This document shows, piece by piece, positions 1 through 28,735 of a stretch of DNA of 64,000 bases. Position 1 is the first letter of the stretch; every line of letters starts with the position of its first letter. The position numbers were made by a program, and so were the translations under genes. Location of the stretch: the NCBI GenBank assembly GCA_033439265.1, contig JAVTVX010000031.1, positions 1,287,501 through 1,351,500 on the forward strand, in the 5' to 3' direction. This DNA is from Dillenia suffruticosa (lineage: Eukaryota; Streptophyta; Magnoliopsida; Dilleniales; Dilleniaceae). The notes under the pieces were generated by a model, which was given only the letters and a program-made list of their open reading frames with translations, was not told the DNA's origin and ran no database searches.

Positions 1-800
1 TTACTACATTTTTACCCTAAATATTACATTACAATAAAAAATAACCTTAAATTTATATCATTACATTATTTAAATTAATAATATTAAATATATCATTATT
101 CTACATTATTTGAAAATTTTGATATAATCCATAAGTGAAAATTTTTATATAATAAAAAAAGCAGAGACATGGGATGTATGGGCCGACACGGGCGCCCAGC
201 CATGCCAGCACGGACGCCTGCTCACGCATGCCACCGCATGCATGCAACCTCCTACGGGTGCCCGGTAATGTCAGCGCGGGCACCGGTACATGCATGCCTA
301 TACAAGCTCGTGCGACATTATTACTACTGACTACCTATTTACTACCTAACTTATAAATTTTGGAGGGAAAGAAAATTTGTGGAGAATGATTTATTATATA
401 TTTAATTTAGGAACTCAAATAAAATTTTAGAACCCGTAATTTTTTCCCGCTTTTTGTAAGTTTAATTTCATTTTTTTATTATTACATCATCAGCAATTTC
501 ATTTCATGTATTTGTGCTTTTGTTTTTGTTACAATATGGAAACATGTTACTATATTTTTACGCTAAATATTACATTACAATAAATAATGACTCTAAATTT
601 ATATCATTATATTATTTAAATTAATAATATTAATTATATTATTATTTTACATAATTCATATTTGAAATTTTTGATATAATCCATACGTAAAAAATTTTAT
701 ATAATAAAAAAAGTATTGACATGGCATGTGTGGGTCAACACGGGTGTTCGGTCATGCCAGCACAGGCGCCTACATACCTAACTTATAAATTTTCAAAAAC
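1..800. repeat. Repeated AT-rich block with GC-rich core (two copies)
   Basis: 1-310 and 546-775 are two diverged direct copies of one unit: an AT-rich lead (TAAATATTACATTACAATAA) followed by a GC-rich core containing CATGCCAGCAC and CGCC phrases. The first copy is followed by TACTACC-like repeats. No gene is seen. Confidence 0.7.
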
Positions 801-2600
801 TCTACTACATTATTACTATTTATTATATTATTACTATTAATTGTAAATTTTTAAAAACTCTACTTACTACTTGTAAATTTTGTATGCTAACAATTTATTT
901 AATTTTTAACCTGTCTCTTTTTTTTCTTAGTGAGCTTATTATTATAATCATATGCAATGTAATTTTTAGAAATATTGTTACAACTTTGAGTATTTGTTTT
1001 AATAAACTAATTAAGAATTAAATATAATTTTCATATTTGTTATACCAATTGTTACTATGTATGATACCGAGTGCATCGAATAAATTAATGGAAAAAATAT
1101 AAAAAATAGAAAATGATTAAGTAATATGTAAACAAAATTACATTTCCTATACATATGCATCTCATATACATCTCATCTTACTCTATCAACATCATTATCA
1201 TCATTCATCTCGATTAATATATTTCCTTCATCTTCATCAATATTAGTTCAAACTCACTGATTAGTTGAGTGATTAATTTCTTAATTGAAATGATGAATTG
1301 TCATTTCATCACCCATATCAAATTCATCTCTAATTTTGACATGTTTTATAACAAGTCATCCCTTATGTCTTTCATCAGCCACATAAAATATTTTCTTTGC
1401 TTGGAATGCCAACACATAAGACTCATCCAGCAAATCATCGTCGGTATGATACTAGTATGATTGAGATAGAAAAATTTGATAAAAGTTGAACCAAATCTAT
1501 TTTTCTTGCATCCTCATTGTAGGTCAACCCAATTACACCGAAATAATACAAATGTATACATTCCATTATAGTTCACTTGAATGATTTCTCTTAAGATGCC
1601 ATAATAATTAACTTTACCTTGAATTGATCTTTTATTCCTCGCACTTGCATAACTAACATCATTAACTACTGTGGCCGTAATTCTTGAATTCTGAGTTTAA
1701 AAGCATTTTTCACGATCTTTTACATGAAATCGATATTAGCCATTGTAATTTCTAATGAATGGATCTGGTCCACGAGTAATCCATTTAATTTTATTTGTAA
1801 TCTCTCCGATATATTTTGGATTAGTAACTTAAAAAAAAAATCTTAAAAGATTATGTATTTATATAAAAAGAATAAATTAATAATATTAAAAAATGATATA
1901 CTTACATGATGAGTAAACCAGGTTGAACTCTTTACTATGAAATTTGTCAATTTGGAATAACTTCTTTCTATTATATTATATTCGATAAATTTTCAAAAAC
2001 TATAATACTATATTATATAAATTATTAATTTCACATCAGTACATTATTTAAATTAATAATATTAATAAATTTATACTGAATATACATTATTTTTTATTAA
2101 TCAAATGGATATAATTAACACAGAGCAAGGTTTACAGACACTTAAATGTAGTAAGTATGTAGTATGTAGTAATTAAGTAGTAAGTGATTTTTTCAATAAC
2201 GTGGCAGTATTGATTTAAAATATAAAAAAAATTATGATGAATTAAAAACACGGTAATGAAAAAAGAGACGGGAAAAAAAAGCCAAAGAAAAAATGGGTGG
2301 GATTTTAAAAATTTGTTTGTGAAAAAATTATATTATAAATTCTACGGGGTCATCAAAATTTCTTCATCCTTTCACCATCAAAGTTTCTTCATTTTTCTTA
2401 AAAGCTCTCCTCCTCTAACCCATTTAAACCTATAGATGAGTATTGTATGAAAAATCACAATAATTCCAAGAAGGGGAACAAGTTTCAGTCTGAACAATCT
2501 CAATCATCCAAAATGTTACCAAATTTTAAAAATAAGCATATTATTTTAGTTTGATATTTAATATTAAAATGCCATTTTTAATTTTTTATTTTGAACAGTT
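801..2600. other. AT-rich intergenic DNA
   Basis: Very AT-rich, with no convincing coding frame, RNA gene or element boundary. Small ORFs here are no longer than expected by chance. Confidence 0.4.
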
Positions 2601-2617
2601 ATGAAAAAATGTAGTAA

Positions 2618-3057
2618 CATGTAGTAACATGTAGTAACAATGTGGTAACCGATATAAAAACCATATGGTAATCATGGGCATCCACGCTTGTCTGTGCAGG
2701 GCAGGAGCGGCCAAGCTTTGTGCATGCCCGCGTATGCGCAGGGTCCGCACTCTTGCAAGAAACCACACGGGTGCCCACGTGCTCTGCATGCCGACGCACA
2801 TGCAAGCGCTTGCCCATGCTATGCGCATGGTCCAACACATGTAGTAACATGTAGTAATCATGTGGTAACCGATATTAAAACCATGTGGTAACCATGGGCA
2901 TCCACGCTTGTCTGTGCAGGGTAAGAGCACCCAAGCTTTGTGCATGCCCGCGCATGCGCAGGCTCCGCACTCTTGCAAGCAACCGCACGGGTGCCCACAT
3001 GCTTTGCATGCTAGCGCACATGCAAGCGCTTGCCCATGCTGTGCGCATGGTCCATCG
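2618..3057. repeat. GC-rich tandem repeat, two 220-bp units
   Basis: Two direct units with period 220 bp (for example TGTGGTAACCGATAT at 2641 and 2861). Each begins with GTAGTAACATGTAGTAA and ends GCGCATGGTCCA. They are much richer in GC and GCATGC-like palindromes than the AT-rich surroundings. The overlapping ORFs on both strands are by-products of this composition. Confidence 0.93.
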
Positions 3058-3159
3058 CCCAAACGGGCGTCCGCCCTTGCCCACACGGGCCCCCGCACGC
3101 GAGCATTTCCGCATGCCTTGCAGGCGTCCGTACGCTACCTGCCCGCACATGCGATATTA

Positions 3160-3232
3160 CTGCTGTAGGGATTCAAACCCATGATTTGAATCACAAAACA
3201 CAATTGAGTCAACCATTATACCACGATGTGAT
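3160..3232 (-). repeat. tRNA-like Pol III promoter motif (decayed tRNA or SINE head)
   Basis: On the minus strand there is a box A-like TGGTATAATGGTTGA followed about 40 bases later by a box B-like GGGTTTGAATCCC. Clear acceptor pairing is missing, so an intact tRNA gene is unlikely. It borders the GC-rich tandem units, which would lie downstream of it on the minus strand, as in a SINE. Confidence 0.5.
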
Positions 3233-3779
3233 ATGTGTTATTCTATTTTCTTTTCTTTTCTTTCTTCTTAGTTATCTCAATTTCACTTTTTTTTCTTTTT
3301 TTATCTGATTCTTTTTTTCCCCATTTCTTACTCTCACCTCTATTATTTTCCTTCATGAGATCTTTTTTTTTTTGTTTTTCTATTCTCATTGAGTTTTTTT
3401 ACTACTATTTTGATATATTCAAACCAATTTATTTGAATGATATCTAAATTGAATATCATTAATGAATTATAATTTATTAATTTTATATATTTTGAACAGT
3501 AAATATTTGTCGTTAAATATATAGATTTTTTAAATTATTAATATATTATAATTTAAATTTCATACTCATTCGAAAAACAAAAATTAAGAAAAAAATAAAA
3601 TACAATTAAATTAATTGAAATAAAATTAATTAAAATAAAAAATGAAAAAATATAATAGTTGAAATATAAATAAAAATAAAATTAGATTTAGTGAAATTAC
3701 AAGCACGAAGTTACCATTAAGTGCATATGTCGCTTGGCATGTGCGGGTGCTTGTGCTAGTATGGACGGGCGCCCGATAG

Positions 3780-4040
3780 CCACTAACTTATCACTTACTA
3801 TCCACTTACCACTTAGCAATTAATTATATATCACAAATTTATTACTAATTTACCACTATATAAATTTACTTACTTACTTACTACCTACTTACCACCTACT
3901 TACTGCCTACTTATCTAGTTAAAACTACTATTATCATAAATTTACTACAACTTACTACCTACTTAGCATCTACTTACCACCTATTTACTATCTACTTATC
4001 TAGCTAAAACTACTACTATCATAAATTTACTACAACTTAC
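3780..4040. repeat. Degenerate TACTTACC minisatellite
   Basis: Many imperfect repeats of ACTTACTACCT / CTTACCACCTA type in direct orientation. A weaker stretch of similar TACTACC phrases follows the GC-rich core at 320-350. Confidence 0.8.
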
Positions 4041-4509
4041 CACTCAGACTATTTTCAAATATAAAAGTATATGATATAAATATGATAATAATTTTACGTT
4101 TTAGTGACGTTACAATATATATGTTAGTATAAATAGAATTTATACAAAGGGTTTGTTCTAACGGTAAGAATTGAATATGATTTTAAAATACGGTAGAATT
4201 TGTATATTACCATACATTTAAAACTTATAGAGAAGTAGACAATAAAAAAAATTTATATTGAGACTGTTTTTAAATCGAGTCAAAAAGACTATTACATTTA
4301 TTGATTATAATTTTTAACCATCACAATAGAATATTACTTTACAGACAGTTGTGTGGTACCTTTACAGACGGTTGCTGAACTTTTCTTCACGGAAATTTTA
4401 ATCTATTGGGAAAGACTTATATTTTTTGTCGATTTCGTTATAAGCCGTCTCTATAAAGTATAAAAACCGTGACTAAAAGTTTCCGACACTAAAAGTTACC
4501 ATCGGCATA

Positions 4510-6700
4510 ATGCTTTAATTTTGTAACGCCTCCTTTAAAACGGCATTGACAAATCTACACAAAAAGTTTTTCACAACCACCCACTGCTTTTGATAGAAGA
4601 TAGGTTGAAGACCATCAAGATCCGAAGCTTTGAGTCCATGCTTTGAGTCCTTATATTGAGAAAACTGTCTGCTCAACTTTTTCTTCCTCCATTTCTTTAG
4701 TAAGCCCATTTTACTGATTTCCCTCAATTTTTTGAATATTTCTCAAAAATCTATCACTTAACTGAACCACCTCTTTCCCTTTGAAAAGCTCAATAAAATA
4801 GTTCCTAATATAGTTCTCCAGCTTCTCTTGATTAGTATACTAACCTCCATCCGCTTGCAAAGCTATTATTCTATTCCCTTACCTCCTGATTTTGGTAGTA
4901 ATGCGGAAAAATTTTATATTTCTATCCCATTCATTGATCCAGTTAATGCTTGACTTCTGGTATCAAAAGAGTTCTTCCTATTTTAACATTTTATTGTGTT
5001 CTTCCAGCAGCTCCTCCTCTAACTTTTTCAGAGTTTCAGACTGTCTGTAATTCCTAACGGCTTGAATATCTCTTAACCTAGCTTCCAACCTTCTTTTCCT
5101 CTCAAATATATTCTCAAACACCTCCTTATTCCACATCTTCAACTCTTCCATAGTGTTCTTCACTACCTGAAAGAGAAACCCCTCTCTTCCATCTTATGCT
5201 TTCTTGAAGACCTCGTTGAAGTCTAGGTGGGATAACCATGTAGCCTTACATCTAAAAGGCTTTTTCTCAGGGTTAGAGAGAGAAAACAGCTTTGTGCGGA
5301 GCATTACTGGGTTATGATCACCATGAAGGCATGGGATAGTAGTAACTCTCATTTCAGGAAACTCTAATTTTGCCTCCATGTTTTCTAGCACTCTATTTAG
5401 CTTTTGGTGGAGGATGACCTCCCCTCTTGTCTTCTATCCATGTAAATTTTGGTTCTAGAGTTTTCATATCTTATAGGTTGCATGCTACCCATCTTTCTTT
5501 GAATTTGATACCCCTTATCCAGCCTCTACCACATTTACTCATGGTTTCATTGTTGCTAGCGAAGTCATTGAAGTCACCCACCACGAACCACGGATCTTGC
5601 ATCTCCTCGACAACTATTGTATTTCCCTCCAAAAGACATCTATATCATGGTCATATGGTTGCACATACATATAAGTTAGCCACCATTTAGAACTCTCCTC
5701 TCTTATCTCCAAGTACAACCACCGGTAGTAGTGCTTTATGACTTGGTCATCTACTTTACCCTTATTCCATTTGAGCTACAACCCTTCTTGGAAACCCTCC
5801 ATCTTCACAACAAAGTCCCCTTCTAATCTATCTTTGTTAGGAAATTTGGAAACTAATTCGAAGCTGCCTTAGTTTCCAAAAGGCAAAGGATCTCGAGGAC
5901 TTCGGTTTTCACTAGTTCCCTGCACACTCTTTTGAATCCACCGTTACCAATTCCCTGACAATTCCAGGTGATAATTTTGCAATCCATTTTTAAACCTTGC
6001 AACCAAAAATTCTTCATACCCCAGTCAGTAGCAGTCACACTCCATGCCATCGTCCTTTGAGAATACTTCTCCCTTCTCTCTTCTTCCCCGGAATTCCCAC
6101 TCCATTCTTTCCTTCACATAATCATCTCCTTGTTGGTAACCATTTGAAGCTTCAGTTACCATTAGATTTAAACTTTTAACTTCCCTGCCTGGACTTTCAT
6201 CACCTAGATCAAGCCCCTTCCTTGATTGTGTATGGAAACGTTTTCAGGCCAGTGGCCTTTCTCATCTCTTCTCCATCCATAGTAAGTGTCTCAGACCCGC
6301 TTGTAAAGCAACTCAGCCTAAGATGCCCCTTAGGCCTGGTTCTATTCTCTCCACATCCCTTGTCCCCTTTAAATCCCCCAACCCACTTACCAGTGCTACC
6401 CACTATCAGCCCATTTATATTGTTTTTTCTGTCCACAATATAACCTTCTCAACCCGTCTCTTTCCCCCTTCTATCATTTGACCCATCTACTTGGCTCATC
6501 CTTTTCAATCTCTGCCCTATTTTCGTGCTTTGCCCAGATTTCTCTCTCATTTCTTTCCTTCACTGCTGACCTTGCCTTCTCCATGTATGATCCCTAATCT
6601 ACACAACAATCTCTCTCTCACTCTTCAACCTACACTCTCCTCTTGATCTCTTAGTCTCTCTTTTTCTCCCTATATCTCTCATTCTCTTTGTAGCCAAACA
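4510..6700 (-). mobile_element. L1-type LINE, 3'-truncated and decayed
   Basis: Minus-strand frames show an endonuclease start (KIITWNCQGIGNGG near 5,970-5,930), a GDFND-like stretch near 5,560, an SDHNP-equivalent GDHNPVML near 5,305, and a coiled region at 5,163-4,978. The beginning of reverse transcriptase follows (LKASDLDGLQPIFYQKQW near 4,640-4,580). The frame is broken by stops. The 5' part to about 6,700 may be the ORF1 end and linker. The RT catalytic core and 3' tail are absent. Confidence 0.8.
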
Positions 6701-7190
6701 CGTCATTAGGGAAGGACAAATTTACGATATAGATTTATCGAATTATTTAATCTCTTTTATTAATTATACTCTTTTATTTGTTAAATCAACTCTATTTGAT
6801 TGTCATTCTTTTTTACAAATAAAAAAGTGTAAAATATTAAATTTGACATGTTTTTTATCACTCTCCTTTTTTTTAAAAGTGGGAAGGGAATAATGGTTCT
6901 TCCACCTTGTGCTACACCTTACCACACCCTCTCTTTCTCTTTCTCTCTAATTTATAAAATTACATAATTTTTTTATAACCAACTGATATCCGAAATTATA
7001 TTTTGATTAATCCGATTCGAGTATTGTTAAGTCCAATTTCAGATAAGTTCTACAAGTATAACTTTTTCTATTTGCTGATAGAATTACATAATCCTTTTGT
7101 TAATAAAAATCAACATGTGTGCTTGGTTTGGAAGTTCACCCTCTTTTACTTCCAACTATATGCATGAGAGTAAATTACTAAAAATGCTTT
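6701..7190. other. Intergenic AT-rich spacer
   Basis: No coding frame or recognised element between the LINE remnant and the inverted-repeat family arm. Confidence 0.4.
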
Positions 7191-8555
7191 TAAAAAGTTC
7201 ATTTAGTTTTAGTGAAATTTAAATTAGAAATAAATAAATAATTTTATGTCAAAATCTTAAATATTATGTATATAACTTTATGTATAATTTTAAAAATCAT
7301 AATATTACATTTTTTAGATTTTTTTGAAAAAATTTAGTCAACAACCACGTGGGCTAGGTGTCGAATCAGCAGCCCAAGCAGATTGCTAACTAAACCCTAG
7401 CTGAGATAACAATCGGAGCTTGAAGTTCCAACATTCCATTGGGCTGGCTTGGCAGCCCACACAGTAGTTGACTAAGCCCTAGCTGAGATAACAGTTAGGG
7501 CTTCAGCCCCAACTTTGCCTCCCTGGTGCCATGGCTGCCCCTTGACCTCTTAACGGCGGCGAGTCAGACTTTACAAAGTTCAGGCTTAGCTCATTTAAAA
7601 TTTTATCAGCCCAAGTCCATGCCCAATTCGAGGAAACTCAAAAAATTGAGACTCGAGCTCGGTCTGAAAAATTAAAAGATTTAGGCCTATTTCGGATCAG
7701 ACTCAAGCTCATATCATAAATTTTATTTTTCATATTTATAACTCATTTTATAACATAATAAATACAAAATAAAAATATGTTAATCATTTAAAATAAAATA
7801 CAAAACAAATATTATCATACCAAATTAATACCAAATTAAGATTTACAAGATTGACAATAACAAGTAACCATTCAACAACCACAATATTTGATTTTCAAAT
7901 GGGTCAAGTCTATGACGGACCGAGCCCACTAGTATCCAGATTTGGCCTGAAATTACAATAAGTCTAAATAATGGGTCTAAACTCAATCTGACCCTAAATG
8001 AGCGGAGACAAACTCATGCCGAGCTCGAGCCAGCCTGGCCCAATTGCTGGTCCTGGCGACAGCAGCTTACTTTTCACTGCCAAGATGGCCTTTCTCTGTC
8101 TTCGGTGGACAGAGAGAGGCCCCCAATCGTAAGCAACACTCATGGCTGAACCTCTCGCTTACCAAGGAGAGAGGCGACCATGGTTGTAGCCGCCACCATG
8201 ATGAAAAGTACCGTCGGGCTGTCGCACTGCCTTTCCCGGAGGGGTAGAGAGGTTGAAGAGATTTGAGAGAGGAAGAATGCACGGAGAGGGTTTCGGGTGG
8301 GGATGGAAGGGGGGGGGGGAGGGGGAGAGAGTGAAATGGAGAGAATTTTTTTTCCTTTTATAATTTTAAAATGAATAAAAAGCAAAATTTTAACAATTTT
8401 TTTATTCTTTTAATGTACAAATGATTTATGGACGAAAAGGTTTATTTTACACATTTTCGTAATCGAGAGAATTTTGTATTTTTTTTAATTTGGGGGGCCT
8501 TTTTAAATTTCATCTATAATTCAAGGATATTTTTGCATTTTCCCTCTTTATTTTA
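7190..8555. mobile_element. Long-inverted-repeat element, third copy (one arm, interrupted)
   Basis: Homologous to the right arms at 40,600-41,275 and 49,340-50,140. It begins with AT-rich DNA (ATAATATTACATTTTT), passes the CACGTGGGCT/AGCCC region and a GA-rich stretch, and ends near 8,545 in AATTCAAGGATATTTTTGCA. A block at about 7,570-8,035 rich in GAGCTCGAG-like palindromes is absent from the other copies and looks like a nested insertion. The left arm was not found. Confidence 0.6.
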
Positions 8556-9049
8556 ACCTAATCTTGCCTTCAATCATTTTATTGATTTCTTATTCATCAT
8601 TAACTTAATGAAAGAGTTTAGCAAAATCGATCAGAACTTTTTGATCAAACAAAAGATATCATATACATATATATATATATATATAAGCACATTTCAATGA
8701 TCTACATCACAGGTTAAACCACAAAATAATTCTCCAAGAATCAAGGAAAACCAAAAATTCAACAGCCAAGCTTTTATATAACATTTAAATGAGTAGCTTT
8801 ACATATGAGATGATCAAAAAGCTTTTTTTTTTTTTTTTCTTTGCTCAAATAGACAATATCCAAAGCACCTATTATCACATACTCAGAGATGGGAGCACAC
8901 CCTTCTCCCTACTAGTATGTATTTTATACACACCATTTTTTTACAGTAACCATTGTAAGATATGACTCTTTATCACTGTAAGCCCAACCGGGTATGGTAA
9001 GAAAGACCAAAAGTAAAACAAAATATTGAAGAGAGGAACATGGCAAACT
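8556..9049 (-). other. Probable 3' UTR of the Raf-like kinase
   Basis: Non-repetitive AT-rich DNA directly downstream of the kinase stop, up to the edge of the inverted-repeat element near 8,550. It contains an AT dinucleotide run (about 8,665-8,685) and a 17-base T tract (8,824-8,840). The poly(A) site was not located. Confidence 0.45.
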
Positions 9050-25487
<16,438 letters not shown>

Positions 25488-25862
25488 TTACTTCACAGCT
25501 TAACCTCAAACCGTAGACGAGGCTTCATGGGAGTTCAGCTATCACACATGTATCATCTTCTTCTTACCACTAAACCACAAAACCAGATACAATCAAATTC
25601 CTAACAAACAAGTCGATACAGAAAAACAAAACCATTTGCATCATCAATTAACAAACCCTAGTTCGAATTTAAAAGCCCTAATTCTCTATCATCAGTTAAA
25701 ACCCACTGAAGAAGAAAGAAGAGGAAAGAAAGCGGAAAGAAGGTTACCGAAGAATATCCGGAGTTCAGAGACGAAGGCTTAGCTTTTCGGACATCGAAGA
25801 GCAGGTGAATTGTGAGAAGTGGCGTTGAAGAAGAAGCCCTAGCTTGCTTCGTCTACCTTTTT
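25488..25862 (-). promoter_or_regulatory. Raf-like kinase 5' UTR with probable leader intron
   Basis: Upstream of the ATG, on the minus strand, is a pyrimidine-rich leader. A candidate donor GTAACC at 25747-25746 would begin a leader intron of roughly 0.15-0.25 kb, with more than one possible acceptor (for example TTTGTTAG). Leader introns are common in this kinase family. The transcription start, near 25,860, is an estimate. Confidence 0.5.
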
Positions 25863-26532
25863 AAGCTTCGTCTCTGTTCAATAGTCTTACTCTATTCCAA
25901 TTATTATTATTTATCTTTCAAAATCACGAAATTGAAAAAGCTACTCTAAATCCTTTCCCATTTTTTATTGTTCAGACTCTCTCTCTCTCTCCCCCCACCC
26001 CCCCCCCCTCCCCACGCCCCCTTCCCTGTGAAGTGACTAATGGCTAGTGTGGCGAGGTCATCTGCTGGTTGCTACGTTATCATGACCATTCCATGAAAGG
26101 CATCAACTGAACCGGGGCAAAGGTCCAGGCTAGCCATTTTAAAGGTTGGGCATGGTACCGATGCCTTTAAACATAATTTATGTCAAGAAAAATTAAAATA
26201 TTTTAAATTTAATTAATTTTAAATTAATCAAAATAATTTGAGATGTCATGATTAGTTTGGGATGTGATGTGACAGCAATCGAAAGGGAAGTAAATTTGGC
26301 AATTTTGATTTCCACGTGATTTTTTTCTTTTTTTTTTTTTGTAAAATCGATATTTAAAATTCAATCCGATATAAATAATTATAATATTTAATTTAAAAAT
26401 TGATTTTTCCCGAATTTATTTTTTAGATTCAAAAGTTAAAGTAAAATTTTAATTAAAAAATATAATATTTAATTACTTAGTTAAAAAATTATTGATCAAT
26501 TTTATATTGTTTGCATTGTTTTGTCTATACTT
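25863..26532. other. Intergenic DNA upstream of the kinase gene
   Basis: Proximal promoter area of the minus-strand kinase gene. It has a CT run followed by C-rich DNA at about 25,977-26,025 and otherwise AT-rich sequence. I see no gene here. Confidence 0.5.
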
Positions 26533-28210
26533 TGTAACGGTCTAATAGTAGAGAAAATGATTTAAAATTTACTTAATTTTCATATTCAAGTGGCACATGT
26601 ATTTGAGTACACAAAACCAAAAAACAGAGCATGAAAGTTGACTTGGATGTGATGATTGAAGATCAATATAGTAATAAGAGAAATATTGCTTATGTTTAAG
26701 AATTAAAAGAAGGATTGAGGGAGAAGAGAAATAAAAAATTACAAAGAAAGAGGGAGACAAAAAATAGAGAGAAGTGGGAGATACAACAACTTTCAGTTTG
26801 TCTTTCTTCTCGATATTACACCCTTTTATACATTTCTCTTGACCATCCTAACTTATCTGACTCCTCCAACCATTTGCAGCTAATTGGTTGGTTGATTAAC
26901 TAACTCTAATAGCGCAAAACCTCCTACACTAGCCTTTAGTTTCAAAGGTTCATTTAGTCATTACAATAGGTTGTTACAATTTCCCTTTCCTTTAAAAAAA
27001 CACATTGCCCCCAAGACTGAAAGCCTAGAAATTGTGCCCTTACGAAACTCATATCCTCCCGGATGGACTTTTATGGACTGAGATTTATTCATCTAATTAG
27101 CCATTAGGTGAATGGCTTATTGACTACTTTTAGCTCTACTAGAATTTGTTCGTTAGCCTCCACCAAAAGCAAAGTGGTCATAGTGACTTAATGCTTCTCC
27201 CGATACCTTTGCTTGTTCATACCCTGATTCCTCTTCTTCTTCTGCAACTACTATCAAGTTCAGAATCCTAAATTTGCACCAGCGCCCTGGGATATACTTC
27301 TCTCCACATTTATAGTAGAGGTTGTTAACTTTTCTATACTGAATCTCTTGTGCTAATATCATAGTTGTCTTATCTTCTGAACCTATGCCATTTGACCAAT
27401 ATTTGCCTTTAGTTGTGACAATTTTATGAGTGGAGTTGTTTCCTCCTACTCTTGCTTCACCGGCATCCCAACTCTTGTTTTCTTCAATTCTCTTTTATCT
27501 GGCCAACTCTATAAATTGTTCTTGGAAAGCAACTATTTCAAATGCTTGAAGTAGGGTATTGGATTTAAGCATTTTTAACATGGGTTTGATTCATTAACAA
27601 AGGGTAGAAAGAGAAAGTTATAGAAAGAAAAGAGGAGAGATTAGGACAATGGGATTTATAGAGAGAGAAAAAGGAAGAAGGGGAACAGAGTGTGAAACCT
27701 TCATTCTTCATTGCCTTCTTTACGTAGGATCACTTTGATACCATTTGTAATAGTTCAGCAGTAGAGAAGGGGATTTAAAGCTTACTCAGCTTTCACATCC
27801 AAGTGGCATACGAAACAGAGCATGCAAAACCAAGAAATAGAGTATGGAAGTTGGCTTGGATGTAATGATTGAAGATCAATACAGTGACAAGAGAAGTGTT
27901 ACATATGTTTAAGGATTGAAAGAAAGATTGAGGGAGAAGAGGAAAAGAGAATTACGGAGAGAGAAGAGGGGAGAGAGAGAGAGGGAGAGGGAGACAAAGA
28001 GTAAAGAGAAGTAGGGATACAACAACTTTTAGTCTACCTTCCTTCTTGATACACCTTTTATACATTCTTCTTGACCTTCCTAACTGATCTAACTCGCCCA
28101 ACCACTTTTAATTAATTGGTTGGTTGATCAACTAACTCTAACAGCTCACAACCTCCTACACTAACCGTTAGTTTCAAAGGTTCATATAGCTGTTATAACT
28201 GGTTATTACA
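26533..28210 (-). mobile_element. Short internally deleted gypsy-type LTR retrotransposon
   Basis: Direct repeats at 26,533-26,977 and about 27,747-28,210, running TGTAA...TTACA, are the LTRs. On the minus strand the sequence beside the upstream LTR is TGGTATCAAAG, an initiator-Met-tRNA-type primer site. Beside the other LTR is a polypurine tract (AAAGGAAAGGGAAAT). The 0.77-kb interior keeps a degenerate gag zinc-knuckle reading LYYKCGEKYIPGRWCK and no pol. I saw no clear target duplication. Non-autonomous. Confidence 0.82.
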
Positions 28211-28290
28211 TTTTTCCATTATTTTTCCATTTTGGTGTGGCAGTTCATTCTCAAAGTGAGCCCCTCGGCTCGGGCCAAAGCATAGGTGAT

Positions 28291-28735
28291 TGTAACAACT
28301 AGCAACTAAAATTTGAATGTTAACGACTAGTTTACGAAATTGAAAGTTATTAAATTCAATTAATAAATCAATCAACCAACTAAAAGTTATTAAACCAATT
28401 AGAATTAAGGGAAGAAATGTATTAGAGCTATTAAAAAAAAGAATCAATTCAAGATTTTGGCGGTTGAATTCTCTCTTTCCTTCTCTGTGTCTATTCTCCT
28501 TCTCTCTCTCTCTCTCTCTCCCCATGCTCTCTCTATCACTTTCTCATTCAATAATTGTCCTAAACTCTTATTTTCACCTTAATCCCCTGAATCCATCCAT
28601 ATGAAATAACTAAAACTCATTCCATCTCAATTGATAGCTCTTACTCCTCTGTTTTCTTTATGATTTATTTTCCTTATTATTTTGAATTTAACTGCTATAA
28701 GACTTCAAGTTAACTTTTGAGCCTGAGCTGTTACA
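28291..28735 (+). repeat. 5' LTR of the chromovirus
   Basis: 445 bp, TGTAACAACTAGC...GAGCTGTTACA. It aligns with 34,406-34,766 at both ends. It includes a CT run at about 28,500-28,520 that is shorter in the 3' LTR. Confidence 0.9.

Noticed and set aside
3160..3232. Intact tRNA gene
   Set aside because: Box A and box B are present but acceptor and anticodon stems do not pair; kept only as a tRNA-like motif.
2586..3308. Several overlapping 80-170-aa ORFs on both strands
   Set aside because: They arise from the GC-rich 220-bp tandem repeat, where stop codons are rare; Cys/His/Ala-rich composition is the same in every frame.
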